Source: Opitutaceae bacterium (GTDB lineage: Bacteria > Verrucomicrobiota > Verrucomicrobiia > Opitutales > Opitutaceae). From it: DNA of 64,000 bases. The stretch covers positions 114,794 through 178,793 of the forward strand of contig PLTZ01000013.1 of the NCBI GenBank assembly GCA_003164715.1, given 5' to 3'. Positions 25,624 through 33,517 of this stretch are shown here, one piece after another (position 1 is the first letter of the stretch; every line of letters starts with the position of its first letter). The notes under the pieces are model-generated. The model was not told the origin of the DNA and ran no database searches. It saw only the letters and a program-made list of their open reading frames with translations. The position numbers and the translations under genes are program-made.

Positions 25624-25715
25624 TACCGGCTTAGATTGGCCCGGTGGCCGAGGGCTCTTATCGATATGGCAGCCCCGCTCTCCCTCGGAATTGTCCGCAC
25701 GTTGTCCGCAGTCAT
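25623..25715 (-). pseudogene. Probable integrase C-terminal tail remnant (unit f)
   Basis: A 30-codon frame, MTADNVRTIPRESG through SIRALGHRANLSR, ends at a TAG (25623-25625) in the scar border. A TGA directly precedes the ATG, so nothing longer survives. It is the partner of the unit-d tail. Confidence 0.5.
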
Positions 25716-25815
25716 TCAAATAGTCGTTTCTTCGGGACGGGGTTCGTTGTTTTGGGGATTGAGATCGGGTGGGAAGCTTGTCGGGCCCGCGTCCGACACC
25801 TTAGAACGAAGATGT

Positions 25816-26301
25816 CTATTCGATCTCGCGTTCAATCTCCCGTTTCTTCTGCAAGTCCCACAGACGGGTGAGCTCCTCTAGATCGATCCGGTCTTTGCTC
25901 CGGGGAGAAGCGGCATTGTTGGCCAAGAGAGATTCAAATCCGATGAAAGGGACCTGCAACCCTGATATGTCCACTATCATCCGGTCGGAACGACACCGGT
26001 CAAAGGTAACTCCGTCTATCCCTGTGAGGACCTGGATTTTCATGGGCTCCCTCCCTACCTCGACCACCGTGTCGGGCTCGAGAAAATCGCCAGCCTTGAG
26101 ACTGAGAAATGCGAAACCGAATTCGTTAAAGACGTCGACAAGGCGCCCAGCGTTTTGACCGCTGATGCCCACAAAAACATCTATGTATCCCGTATAGCGG
26201 GGAAAGCCGTGGACCCCGACGGCGTAACCTCCGACAATCACATACTCAACCTTGTGCTTTTCGAGTAATCCGAGAAAATCTTGGAAATGCTTGTTGAGCA
26301 T
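25816..26301 (-). CDS. MNT-type nucleotidyltransferase with altered active site
   Basis: Started at the ATG at 26301 (161 residues, MLNKHFQDFLGLLEKHKVEY); the frame opens upstream only in the overlapping partner gene. VIVGGYAVGVHGFPRYTGYIDVFV (about 22-45) is the GG-x-x-A-x-x-x-H-G nucleotidyltransferase core of the DUF6036 kind. In relatives the motif reads TGDIDVFV; here Tyr (TAT) stands where the first metal-binding Asp (GAT) is expected. The protein may therefore be inactive, or decaying. It is encoded with a short upstream partner that overlaps its start by 56 bases, as in nucleotidyltransferase toxin-antitoxin pairs. Confidence 0.72.
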   Translation of the reverse strand: MLNKHFQDFLGLLEKHKVEYVIVGGYAVGVHGFPRYTGYIDVFVGISGQNAGRLVDVFNEFGFAFLSLKAGDFLEPDTVVEVGREPMKIQVLTGIDGVTFDRCRSDRMIVDISGLQVPFIGFESLLANNAASPRSKDRIDLEELTRLWDLQKKREIEREIE

Positions 26302-26431
26302 GGGGTGAGTCCGGAGTGGTGAGGCGAATCGCCTCGACCGCGGCCAGCCTCTCCTGGTGGGACCGCGACAGCCAATCCTTTGACCGCGAATCAGCGTCAT
26401 GAATGCGTCGCTTGGTGGCCACAGGCGTCAT
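26246..26431 (-). CDS. Small partner protein of the unit-f nucleotidyltransferase
   Basis: From the ATG at 26431 the frame gives 61 residues (MTPVATKRRIHDADSRSKDW), including SHQERLAAVEAIRLT and a C-terminal FSRITRK. The W-L-x-x-S-x-x-E-R-L-x-A-V-E-x-x-R pattern is that of short proteins usually found immediately upstream of MNT/DUF6036 nucleotidyltransferases and thought to be antitoxins. It overlaps the next gene by 56 bases. It begins only about 50 bases from the 3' end of ssrA, so its expression may depend on read-through from the tmRNA promoter. Confidence 0.6.
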   Translation of the reverse strand: MTPVATKRRIHDADSRSKDWLSRSHQERLAAVEAIRLTTPDSPHAQQAFPRFSRITRKAQG

Positions 26432-26483
26432 CAAGCGATAGCCTAGCCCCTGGAAGGCCCCTTTCAAGGCCCACCAGGCAAAA

Positions 26484-26840
26484 TGGTGGAGGTGCCGGGA
26501 TTTGAACCCGGGTGCCCCAGGCCTTTGCACGCCGCGTCTACCTGTGTAGCGTCACATTGGTCTCGCCCAGGTTATGCGTAAACGCGCGCTTAAGCCCAGG
26601 CCAACCCCCGGATGAAGATACGGCGCGCAAACCGCGGGTCGCTCCGCGCGCTATTCCTGCTGTCGTCGCGGTACTCGGCTAGCAGGTGTCGCCGGTACCG
26701 CGTGGCTGCCTTAATTTAGGCTGCCAGAGGCATTTCTTCGTGTGTGCCGTTTGTTTTTTCGAAGGGGGATTAGCGAGAGGCCTTCGGCTCTCGACAGGCA
26801 GCGACGCACGCCAACCAAGGGTAGAATCCAGAACACCCCC
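26484..26840 (-). ncRNA. ssrA: Transfer-messenger RNA (tmRNA)
   Basis: The 5' end GGGGGTG (26834-26840) pairs over seven bases with CACCTCC (26488-26494), followed by ACCA. The third pair is G-U, the alanine identity element. A T-arm with CCGGGTTCAAATCCCGG precedes the 3' end, and the 5' region begins GGGGGTGTTCTGGATTC like other tmRNAs. The tag frame, 26719-26754, reads TNGTHEEMPLAA and stops at TAA (26716-26718); Leu-Ala-Ala is the standard degron end, and the exact resume codon (ACA or AAC) is not certain. At 357 bases the size is normal. tmRNA rescues stalled ribosomes with SmpB and tags the products for proteolysis. Its 3' end is the target of the adjacent array. Confidence 0.93.
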
Positions 26841-27133
26841 TTAAAATGACAACGTGCGCAGTCAATGAACCGAGCGGAAAGGCTACGGCAGTTGGCACGG
26901 GTATTGCAAGAAGTCGCATTCCGATTCCCTTGGGCCCGCGTTTCTTCCTATAAAAACCGCTAATGGATGGCGTATGTCGGCTAATAACGATGCCAGATTG
27001 CATTAAGACGTTTGCCTTACGCGCGGGTTAAAATGGGGTTGCAATTTGGAGAAACTGGCCCTTCTTCTGCCACCAAGCAAAATGCGGTGAAAACCGCTTG
27101 GGCTTAACACAACAACACTAACTACAACGAGCT
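26841..27133. promoter_or_regulatory. Divergent region between ssrA and the TonB receptor gene
   Basis: About 290 bases that must hold both promoters. A TTGACT (26860-26865, minus strand) lies some 20 bases before the tmRNA 5' end. Near the receptor start a small hairpin, GCGGT-GAAA-ACCGC (27084-27097), sits in the probable leader. No clear ribosome-binding site precedes the receptor ATG. Confidence 0.35.
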
Positions 27134-30055
27134 ATGAATGACCTCCGTACCCGGAAGTTATCTGCCGTGCTGTTCGCATTCGCAGCATTGGGCATTATAA
27201 CCTCCATCGGCAAAGCGCAGCAGACTACCACGACCACCACCACCACGTCACCGGAACAGCAGCCCGTCGTCCTCGAGAAGTACGTGGTCACCGGTTCGAA
27301 CATCCCGCAGGCAGCCGACGCGTTGGCCATCCCTGTCGCGGTGGTCGACAACCAGGTGATCGCCGACTCCGGTGTCTTTTCCGACACGCTGGACATTCTG
27401 CGCAAAGTTGCGCCGAACATCAGCGGCATCGGCCAGGAAAACGCCCAGATCTCGACGGCCGCGACCTTTGGCGGCGCCTCCGTGAACCTGAAGGGCCTCC
27501 CGACGCTCGTGCTGGTTGACGGCCGGCGCGTCGCGAACGACCCCGCGGAAGCCACGGGCGGCAACCAGTTCGTCGACCTCAACCTCATCCCGCCGGCGGC
27601 CGTCGAGCGCATCGAGGTGCTGCAGGACGGCGCCTCCGCCATCTATGGCTCGGACGCCATCGGCGGTGTGATCAACATCATCCTCAAGAAGGACTACAAC
27701 GGCTGGGAAATTGGAGCCCACTACGGCATCTCGACCGGGAGCGGCCGTTATGAGGAGCGTTCCGGCTACCTGGTGGGCGGTGTCGCCAACGACAAGACCT
27801 CCATCACCGTGTCGTTCGACTACAGCCAGCACAACCAACTGTACGAGTCGGCCCGTCCGTTCACGAACCCGATCTACGGCACGTACACTGCCCCGGGCGG
27901 CACGATCGAGGTGTATGACAACACGTCGGGCTCGGACAACTTCTACCATCTTGCTCCCGGAGTCACCGCGCCCCCGGGCGGAGGCCAGTACACCCTGCAG
28001 CAGCTGCTCAACTCGAACGTGTACGTGCCCCTGACGGCCAAGCAGGATTTCCAATCGTTCAATTTGGCCAATGGCGAAACCCTCATCGGCTCGCTCAAGC
28101 GCTACAGCGGCATGGTCAACATGGAGCACAAGGTCTTCGGGGACAACCTGGTGGCCTTCGGCAACGTGATCTTCTCGAACACGAAGACGGGCTCCCAGCT
28201 GAATGCCCAGCCGCTGGTTCCGTACCTCCTCGATCCGTTCATCGCGGTCAACGACTACGGCTTCGCGGGCTATCCGCCTCCGGCGGGCGTCAACTACGCC
28301 CCGACGAGCATCCCGGGCAACCCATTCTCGCCGACCTACATCGACCAGGGTTCGGCCAGCGCGATCACGCCGGAGTCGGGCCCCGGCTACGGCGACGGCA
28401 GCGGATCGGACGTCTTCATCCGCGACCGCTACACGAGCCACCCGAGGCAGTACCTCAACGATTCCACGCTCTACCGCGTGGTCGGCGGCTTGAGGGGTGA
28501 CATCACCCCGGACCTCCATTGGGAAATGGCGGCGAACATCAACCGGTACGACCTGAGCTACACGAACCCCGGCCTCTGGGACACGGTTGCACTGAACGCG
28601 GCATGGGCCGACGGCCAGCTGAACCCGTTTGCGGCCAACCCGCCGGATAGCGCCTTCAATGGCGTCCTCGGCACGGCCTTCGTCAACATGCTCAGCACGC
28701 TGAACTCCTTCGACGCCAAGATCGACGGGTCGATCTTCGACCTGCCGGGCGGCAAGCTTGGCTTCGCGGCCGGCATCAACTTCGTGCGCGAGTCGCTCTC
28801 CGCCGTCCCGGACATCAACAGCCTTCCGAATGCGACTGGCACGACCGCGGGCTGGGCCAACGCGACCACATTCCAGCAGTTCCAGGCGCTTCGCGACTTC
28901 ACGTCGTACTTTGCCGAGGTGAGCATCCCGGTGACGAGCGCCAAGATGAACATCCCCGGCGCCCACTCGATCAACATCGACGGCGCCGTGCGCTACGACG
29001 ACTACAGCGGCAACGTGGGATCGACCACGGACCCGCAGGTCAACCTGAGCTGGGCGCCCATTGACGACCAGTTCAAGTTCCGCGCCTCCGCGGGCAAGTC
29101 GTTCATCGCCCCGCAGCTCTTCAACCTCTACGGCCCGGTGACCTCCGGCTCGACGACCTCCATCACGTACAACACGGTGAGCGGCGGGCAAAAGACGGCC
29201 CAGTTTAACCAGACGGGCGGTTCGAATCCCAACCTGAAGCCCGAGACCGCGAACTCGTGGACGGTCGGCTTCGTCGCCACGCCCAAGTTCGTCGACGGCC
29301 TCACGGTCACGGTGGACTACTCGGACATCTACATGAAGCAGATCTTCGGAACCGTCCCGGCGCCCACCATCATCCAGAGCGTTGAGACTCTGGGGACATC
29401 CTCGCCCTATGTCGGCCTGGTGCACTACAACACCGGCATCGGCCCGGAGGTATCCGGCCCGGGCGGCATCAGCGGGCACTCGGCGCAGTCGATCTATGTC
29501 ATCCAGAACCTGGTCAACCTGTCGGGGCTGAAGGTTAACAGCGCCGACATCACGTTCGACTACGTCAAGAAGGTCGCGAACGTCGGCCGGTTCGAGCTCG
29601 TCTCAAACTGGACCTGGTACCAGAGCTACAAGCTGCAGCTGATCCCGACGGAGCCGTACTACGACTACTCGGGCCTTGCGTCCCAGAACGAGGGCACCGT
29701 CCCGAAGTGGCGCACGGACTCGACGCTTGACTGGTCCGACAGGGGCGTGGACGTGTATGTCGGCCTCACCTATGTCTCCAGCGTGCAGGACGTCGGCGTC
29801 GGCGGCGACGACCAGTTCGGCTTTGAGAACGTTGCCTCCTTCGTCTCGTGGGACCTCGGGATTACCTACGACTTCAAGGCGCTCCATGCGAACAAGTGGC
29901 TCGACGGCCTCAAGGTGACCATCGGCGCGAACAACGTCTTCAACCGCCTGCCGCCGCTGGCCGTGAATGCGTTCCCGAACACGAACGCGGACGTGGGCAC
30001 CTACGACGGCGCGATCGGCCGCATGTTCTACATCGACGCCAAGTACAGCTTCTAA
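27134..30055 (+). CDS. TonB-dependent outer-membrane receptor
   Basis: A 973-residue protein with a signal peptide (LSAVLFAFAALGIITSIGKAQ), a Thr-rich linker, and the segment VVLEKYVVTGSNIPQ at about 45-60, which serves as TonB box and start of the plug. The plug (about 60-185) contains VNLKGLPTLVLVDGRRV, AVERIEVLQDGASAIYGSDA and IGGVINIILKKDY, all classical. The remainder forms a long beta-barrel ending YIDAKYSF, with the terminal Phe required by the BAM machinery. Verrucomicrobia of the Opitutus type carry many such receptors, used for uptake of oligosaccharides, siderophores or cobalamin; the ligand is unknown. A strong terminator follows directly. Confidence 0.93.
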   Translation: MNDLRTRKLSAVLFAFAALGIITSIGKAQQTTTTTTTTSPEQQPVVLEKYVVTGSNIPQAADALAIPVAVVDNQVIADSGVFSDTLDILRKVAPNISGIGQENAQISTAATFGGASVNLKGLPTLVLVDGRRVANDPAEATGGNQFVDLNLIPPAAVERIEVLQDGASAIYGSDAIGGVINIILKKDYNGWEIGAHYGISTGSGRYEERSGYLVGGVANDKTSITVSFDYSQHNQLYESARPFTNPIYGTYTAPGGTIEVYDNTSGSDNFYHLAPGVTAPPGGGQYTLQQLLNSNVYVPLTAKQDFQSFNLANGETLIGSLKRYSGMVNMEHKVFGDNLVAFGNVIFSNTKTGSQLNAQPLVPYLLDPFIAVNDYGFAGYPPPAGVNYAPTSIPGNPFSPTYIDQGSASAITPESGPGYGDGSGSDVFIRDRYTSHPRQYLNDSTLYRVVGGLRGDITPDLHWEMAANINRYDLSYTNPGLWDTVALNAAWADGQLNPFAANPPDSAFNGVLGTAFVNMLSTLNSFDAKIDGSIFDLPGGKLGFAAGINFVRESLSAVPDINSLPNATGTTAGWANATTFQQFQALRDFTSYFAEVSIPVTSAKMNIPGAHSINIDGAVRYDDYSGNVGSTTDPQVNLSWAPIDDQFKFRASAGKSFIAPQLFNLYGPVTSGSTTSITYNTVSGGQKTAQFNQTGGSNPNLKPETANSWTVGFVATPKFVDGLTVTVDYSDIYMKQIFGTVPAPTIIQSVETLGTSSPYVGLVHYNTGIGPEVSGPGGISGHSAQSIYVIQNLVNLSGLKVNSADITFDYVKKVANVGRFELVSNWTWYQSYKLQLIPTEPYYDYSGLASQNEGTVPKWRTDSTLDWSDRGVDVYVGLTYVSSVQDVGVGGDDQFGFENVASFVSWDLGITYDFKALHANKWLDGLKVTIGANNVFNRLPPLAVNAFPNTNADVGTYDGAIGRMFYIDAKYSF

Positions 30056-30082
30056 GCGGTACCCAAGCGAAGCACCTATTGC

Positions 30083-30116
30083 GTGGCCCGGCCTCAACGG
30101 CCGGGCCACTTTTTTT
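30083..30116 (+). terminator. Rho-independent terminator of the TonB receptor gene
   Basis: An 11-base perfect stem GTGGCCCGGCC / GGCCGGGCCAC with loop TCAAC, followed by TTTTTTT, 28 bases after the stop codon. Confidence 0.92.
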
Positions 30117-30147
30117 GGGGCGGGCGAGGGACGCCGCGCCGCCCGGG

Positions 30148-32097
30148 TCAGCGTCGGTTCCGGCCGCGCGGCCCGAAGGCGAGGGCCACGGAGGCCCGGT
30201 TGCGTTCCCAGTCAAGCGCCGGGAAGCCCGTCCTCGGAGCCCGGGCGCCTAGGACCGCCCGCCGCGCCGCGTTCCAGCCGCGCGCCCGCAGGGTGGTGAC
30301 CCCGTCCGTCAGCTCGACGTTCGCGATGGCCACCCGCCCGATCCCGCGCACCGCGACCCGCAGCGCGGAGTCCGGACCGGCGACCGGCACGCTGAACTCC
30401 CTGCGGATCGAGGTTTTCGGGCGGGCGGCCTCCGCGCGGAACTCAATCGCCGTGCGCCCGTGGACGACCCGCCACGACCCCTCGGCATCGCGGCACTCGA
30501 CCAGTATGCGCTGCAGGGCGGGCTCGGAGAGGAGAACGTCAAAGCGCAGCTGCCACGCGCCGCAGACGGGGGACGCGGTCATGAGCCGTGCAGGGTTGGC
30601 GGCGCAGCGCGAGGCCCATCGGCGAAGCGCCCGAAGCCGCTCGGCGTCCCGCCCGGCCATCCGCTCGTTTGGCCCGCGCACGCGGCGGTCGCGCGTGAGC
30701 CGCCAGAGCGCCCGGGCGGACCTAAGGCCCGCCCCGACGGTCGCGGCGAACTCCTCGGCGCGGGCGAGAAGCGCCGCCACCCCGCGGGCGACCCGCGGGT
30801 CTGAGGGCCCCCATTTGGCCAGTTTCCGCCGAAGGGCGAAGATCATGGCGGCCGTGGCCCGGACGTAGACGTCGCGCTCCGCAAGGTAGCTCCGGAAGGA
30901 GATACTTGCGCGGAACGGCCCGGGAAGGGCGGGCCGACGGCCGCGCAGGCGGCCAAAGAACCTGCGCTCGTCCTCATAGCGGGCGACGCCCCTCCTCGTG
31001 GCGCAGGTGTCCCAGCGGTCGTTTATTTCCCAGCGGGCGTACCCGACGAACGCCCGCGCGTCGCAGGCGAGCGCGTCCCGCGCGAGCTCCCGGCCGCGCG
31101 CCCCGGCAAACACGCGCTCAAAACCCCGGGCGAGCATCCCCGGGGCGTCGTCGAGGCCGGGATCGAGCCACAGGATCGCGGCGGCGGCGTCCACAACGGT
31201 CGTCATCTCGATCGCGAGGCGGTCCGGCTCCCAGGACGTGACGAGGAACCCGCCGGCGCCCACCGCGTTGCACCGCCGCCACCAGTCGCGCAGGTTCGCC
31301 AGGCGCTCGCCGAAGACGGGCAGGGGCTCGTAGCGGAACGCGCCGTTCATGGGGCACCCCCAGTATTCTACGCCGCGTGCCCGCAGGGCGGGCGCGAGGT
31401 CGTACTCGCGGAAATTGCGGAGCTCCATCCGGGGCCGCGCCCCGAAGGGGTAGTAGTACCAGTCGTACGCGATCGTCCCCGGGGGAAGGTGGGCGACGGC
31501 CCCCGGAAGTAGCGCCAGCATGTCGGCCCATAGGCCGAGCCGAAGCCCGCGCGCGGCGGCGACCCCGTGCAGCCGCTGCACGTAGCGCCCGAAGTGGGCC
31601 TCGATCCCGATCTCCCGGATCTCGGCGGCCGAGAGGGGGTGCCGGCCGAGGCTGAACGACTCGTCGAGGCCGACGTGGACCTTGCCCGCCGTGCAGAAGG
31701 GCGCCACGTCGCGCAGGAGCGCGTCGGCGACCTCCAGGATCCTGGGATGAAGCGGGCACACCTGGCCGCGCTCGAGCGGGGAGCCGTCGGGCGCCCGCAG
31801 CTCGTTCAGGTCGCGAAGCCCCGGCACCTTGATCAGGTACTGGGTGTGCCCGAGGAGGTTGACGATCGGCACGACGCCGATCCCGACCCGCGAGGCCTCG
31901 CCGACCAGCCTTGCGAACTGCCGCTGGCTGTAGGCATCCCTTCGGGCTACGCCCGGAAGGCTCGGGTACTCGAACGCGTCCTCAAGGTGGACGTAGAGCT
32001 CGCGGTATCCCCAGTCGGCGTAGCGCGGCAGCTGCGCCAGGAGCCAGTCGAGGCGCTCCACCTGGCGGGCGAGGTCCCACTGGAACGCGGCGATCAT
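30148..32097 (-). CDS. GH20-like glycoside hydrolase (beta-N-acetylhexosaminidase fold)
   Basis: The ATG at 32097 forms an ATGA overlap with the stop of the CCA-adding enzyme gene, giving 649 residues and translational coupling. The first 330 residues look like a TIM barrel (YADWGYRELYVHLEDAFEY, VVPIVNLLGHTQYL), and HVGLDESFSLG near residue 145 has the H-x-G-x-D-E motif that holds the catalytic Asp-Glu pair of GH20. The C-terminal 300 residues are Arg/Ala-rich and end in a beta-type domain. There is no signal peptide, so it would be cytoplasmic, perhaps acting on imported amino-sugar oligomers. Family members remove terminal GlcNAc or GalNAc. Confidence 0.75.
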   Translation of the reverse strand: MIAAFQWDLARQVERLDWLLAQLPRYADWGYRELYVHLEDAFEYPSLPGVARRDAYSQRQFARLVGEASRVGIGVVPIVNLLGHTQYLIKVPGLRDLNELRAPDGSPLERGQVCPLHPRILEVADALLRDVAPFCTAGKVHVGLDESFSLGRHPLSAAEIREIGIEAHFGRYVQRLHGVAAARGLRLGLWADMLALLPGAVAHLPPGTIAYDWYYYPFGARPRMELRNFREYDLAPALRARGVEYWGCPMNGAFRYEPLPVFGERLANLRDWWRRCNAVGAGGFLVTSWEPDRLAIEMTTVVDAAAAILWLDPGLDDAPGMLARGFERVFAGARGRELARDALACDARAFVGYARWEINDRWDTCATRRGVARYEDERRFFGRLRGRRPALPGPFRASISFRSYLAERDVYVRATAAMIFALRRKLAKWGPSDPRVARGVAALLARAEEFAATVGAGLRSARALWRLTRDRRVRGPNERMAGRDAERLRALRRWASRCAANPARLMTASPVCGAWQLRFDVLLSEPALQRILVECRDAEGSWRVVHGRTAIEFRAEAARPKTSIRREFSVPVAGPDSALRVAVRGIGRVAIANVELTDGVTTLRARGWNAARRAVLGARAPRTGFPALDWERNRASVALAFGPRGRNRR

Positions 32098-33503
32098 CCG
32101 CTGTGCTCCCGGAGCCACGCGAGCCCGCCGGCCTCGTCAGAGAAGGCGCCGTCGAGCTGGGCCTCGAACGCGGCGTCCAGGATGGGCTTGAACGACGGCC
32201 CAGGGCGCCGGCCCAGGGCCACCAGGTGGCGCCCCTGGATGATCGGCCGGGGCGCCGCCTCCTCGAGGGCGAGCTTCTGCGCGCGCGCGCGCAGGCGGCC
32301 GACCAATTCGAGGATCCCCTCGGCCGGCAGCGGCGGCCGGCCCATGGAGTCGGCCGACATGACGAGCGCCAGGTCCTCGATCGTCGCCGGCGAGAGCTTG
32401 CGCGCGAGCCTGCGCACCTGAGAGTCGGAGTAGTCGCCGTCCTGGCCGTGGTGGTGGGCCAGATGGTGGACGACGAGCGCCCGGACCGGGGCGTCGAGGC
32501 CAAGCGGGGCGCCTATGCGGCGCAGGAACGCGTCGGACACGGGGCCGCCCGCGGCCTCGTGCCCGGGGCTAAGCCAGCGCATCGCTCCGCGCCGCTCGGC
32601 GCGCTCCGTCGTCGAGGGCTTCCCGAAGTCGTGGGCGAGGACGGCGAACGAGAGGATCCTGCGGCGGGCGGGCGGCGCCGAGAGCCATCCTTCGAGCGAG
32701 ACCAGGGCGTCGAGGCAGAGGCCCGTGTGTGTGAGGACGTCGCCCTCCGGGTGCCACTCGGGCTCCTGCGGGGTGCCGTGAAGCGCAGCGACCTCCGGGA
32801 AATGCCGGATCCAGCCCGTCTCTTCGAGCACCTCGAGCCCCCTCGAGGGCCGCACCGACTTGACGGCCCACTTGTCCCACTCGCCCCAGACGCGCTCGAC
32901 GGGGAGCTCGGCGAACGCGGGCGAAATCTCCCGGCAGAGGGCCGCCGTCTCCGGGGCGAGGGTGAAGTCGAAGCGCGCGGCAAGCTGAAAGGCCCGCAGG
33001 ACCCTTAAGGGGTCCTCCGGGAACGCGGGGCTCGTGTGGCGCAGGATGCGCTCGGCCAGGTCCCTCCGCCCCCCGAAGGGGTCGAACACCTCCCCGGTGA
33101 AGGGGTCGACCGAGATCGCGTTCACGGTGAAGTCGCGCCGCGCCGCGGCGTCGGCGTCGCCGAGCGACGGGTCGGGCAGGACGGCGAACCCGCGGTGGCC
33201 CGCGCCGGTCTTCGACTCCCGGCGCGGAAGGCTGAAGTCGTACTCGGAGCCCGCGGCGCCGCGCACCTTGATGACCCCGAAGCTGCGCCCGACGATGTCG
33301 GTGGGGCCGAAGGGCGCCAGGGCGCGCCTCAAGCCCTCGAAGTCCACGCCCGCGACCTCGATGTCGAAGTCCTTGGAGGCGAGGCCGAGGAGCCAGTCGC
33401 GCACGCCCCCGCCGACAAGCCGCGGCCTGCCCACGGTCCGCACGGCCGCGAGCATGGCGCGCAGTTCGTCGGGCAGGGGAGGGACGCCGTCGGCCGCAGG
33501 CAT
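32094..33503 (-). CDS. cca: CCA tRNA nucleotidyltransferase with HD domain
   Basis: Started at the ATG at 33503 (469 residues, MPAADGVPPLPDELRAML); the frame is open further upstream without family sequence. The class II head motif RLVGGGVRDWLLGLASKDFD holds the GG-x-x-R-D and D-x-D residues; RRDFTVNAISVD and RILRHTSPAFPEDPLRVLRA are the template-binding motifs, and LAHDFGKPSTTE is an HD phosphohydrolase site. The enzyme builds or repairs the CCA end of tRNAs; HD versions also trim 2',3'-cyclic phosphates. It sits 14 bases after the DUF423 gene and overlaps the GH20-like gene by four bases, so the three may form one transcript. Confidence 0.9.
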   Translation of the reverse strand: MPAADGVPPLPDELRAMLAAVRTVGRPRLVGGGVRDWLLGLASKDFDIEVAGVDFEGLRRALAPFGPTDIVGRSFGVIKVRGAAGSEYDFSLPRRESKTGAGHRGFAVLPDPSLGDADAAARRDFTVNAISVDPFTGEVFDPFGGRRDLAERILRHTSPAFPEDPLRVLRAFQLAARFDFTLAPETAALCREISPAFAELPVERVWGEWDKWAVKSVRPSRGLEVLEETGWIRHFPEVAALHGTPQEPEWHPEGDVLTHTGLCLDALVSLEGWLSAPPARRRILSFAVLAHDFGKPSTTERAERRGAMRWLSPGHEAAGGPVSDAFLRRIGAPLGLDAPVRALVVHHLAHHHGQDGDYSDSQVRRLARKLSPATIEDLALVMSADSMGRPPLPAEGILELVGRLRARAQKLALEEAAPRPIIQGRHLVALGRRPGPSFKPILDAAFEAQLDGAFSDEAGGLAWLREHSG

Positions 33504-33517
33504 CGTCGGGGGTGGGA

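Larger units (their letters stand above)
25488..25815. other. Unit junction e/f with operator, scar and tail
   Basis: A 328-base region between the RelBE pair and the unit-f nucleotidyltransferase. It carries the antitoxin operator, an AT-rich stretch with an inverted repeat around TTGTTAACAACAA (25581-25593), ssrA copy f and its tail remnant. Confidence 0.5.
16777..26511 (-). mobile_element. Tandem array of integrative-element remnants anchored at ssrA
   Basis: Seven copies of the tmRNA 3' end, one in the intact gene and six orphan copies, divide this 9.7-kb stretch into six units of roughly 3.2, 1.5, 1.7, 1.8, 0.7 and 0.9 kb. All copies point the same way. Duplication of a tRNA or tmRNA 3' end is the known product of tyrosine-recombinase insertion, so each unit is best read as one insertion event next to ssrA, with older ones pushed left. 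No complete integrase gene is present. Units carry nucleotidyltransferase and RelBE toxin-antitoxin-type pairs and single metabolic or surface genes. Base composition is visibly more AT-rich than the flanks in the right half. Confidence 0.75.
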
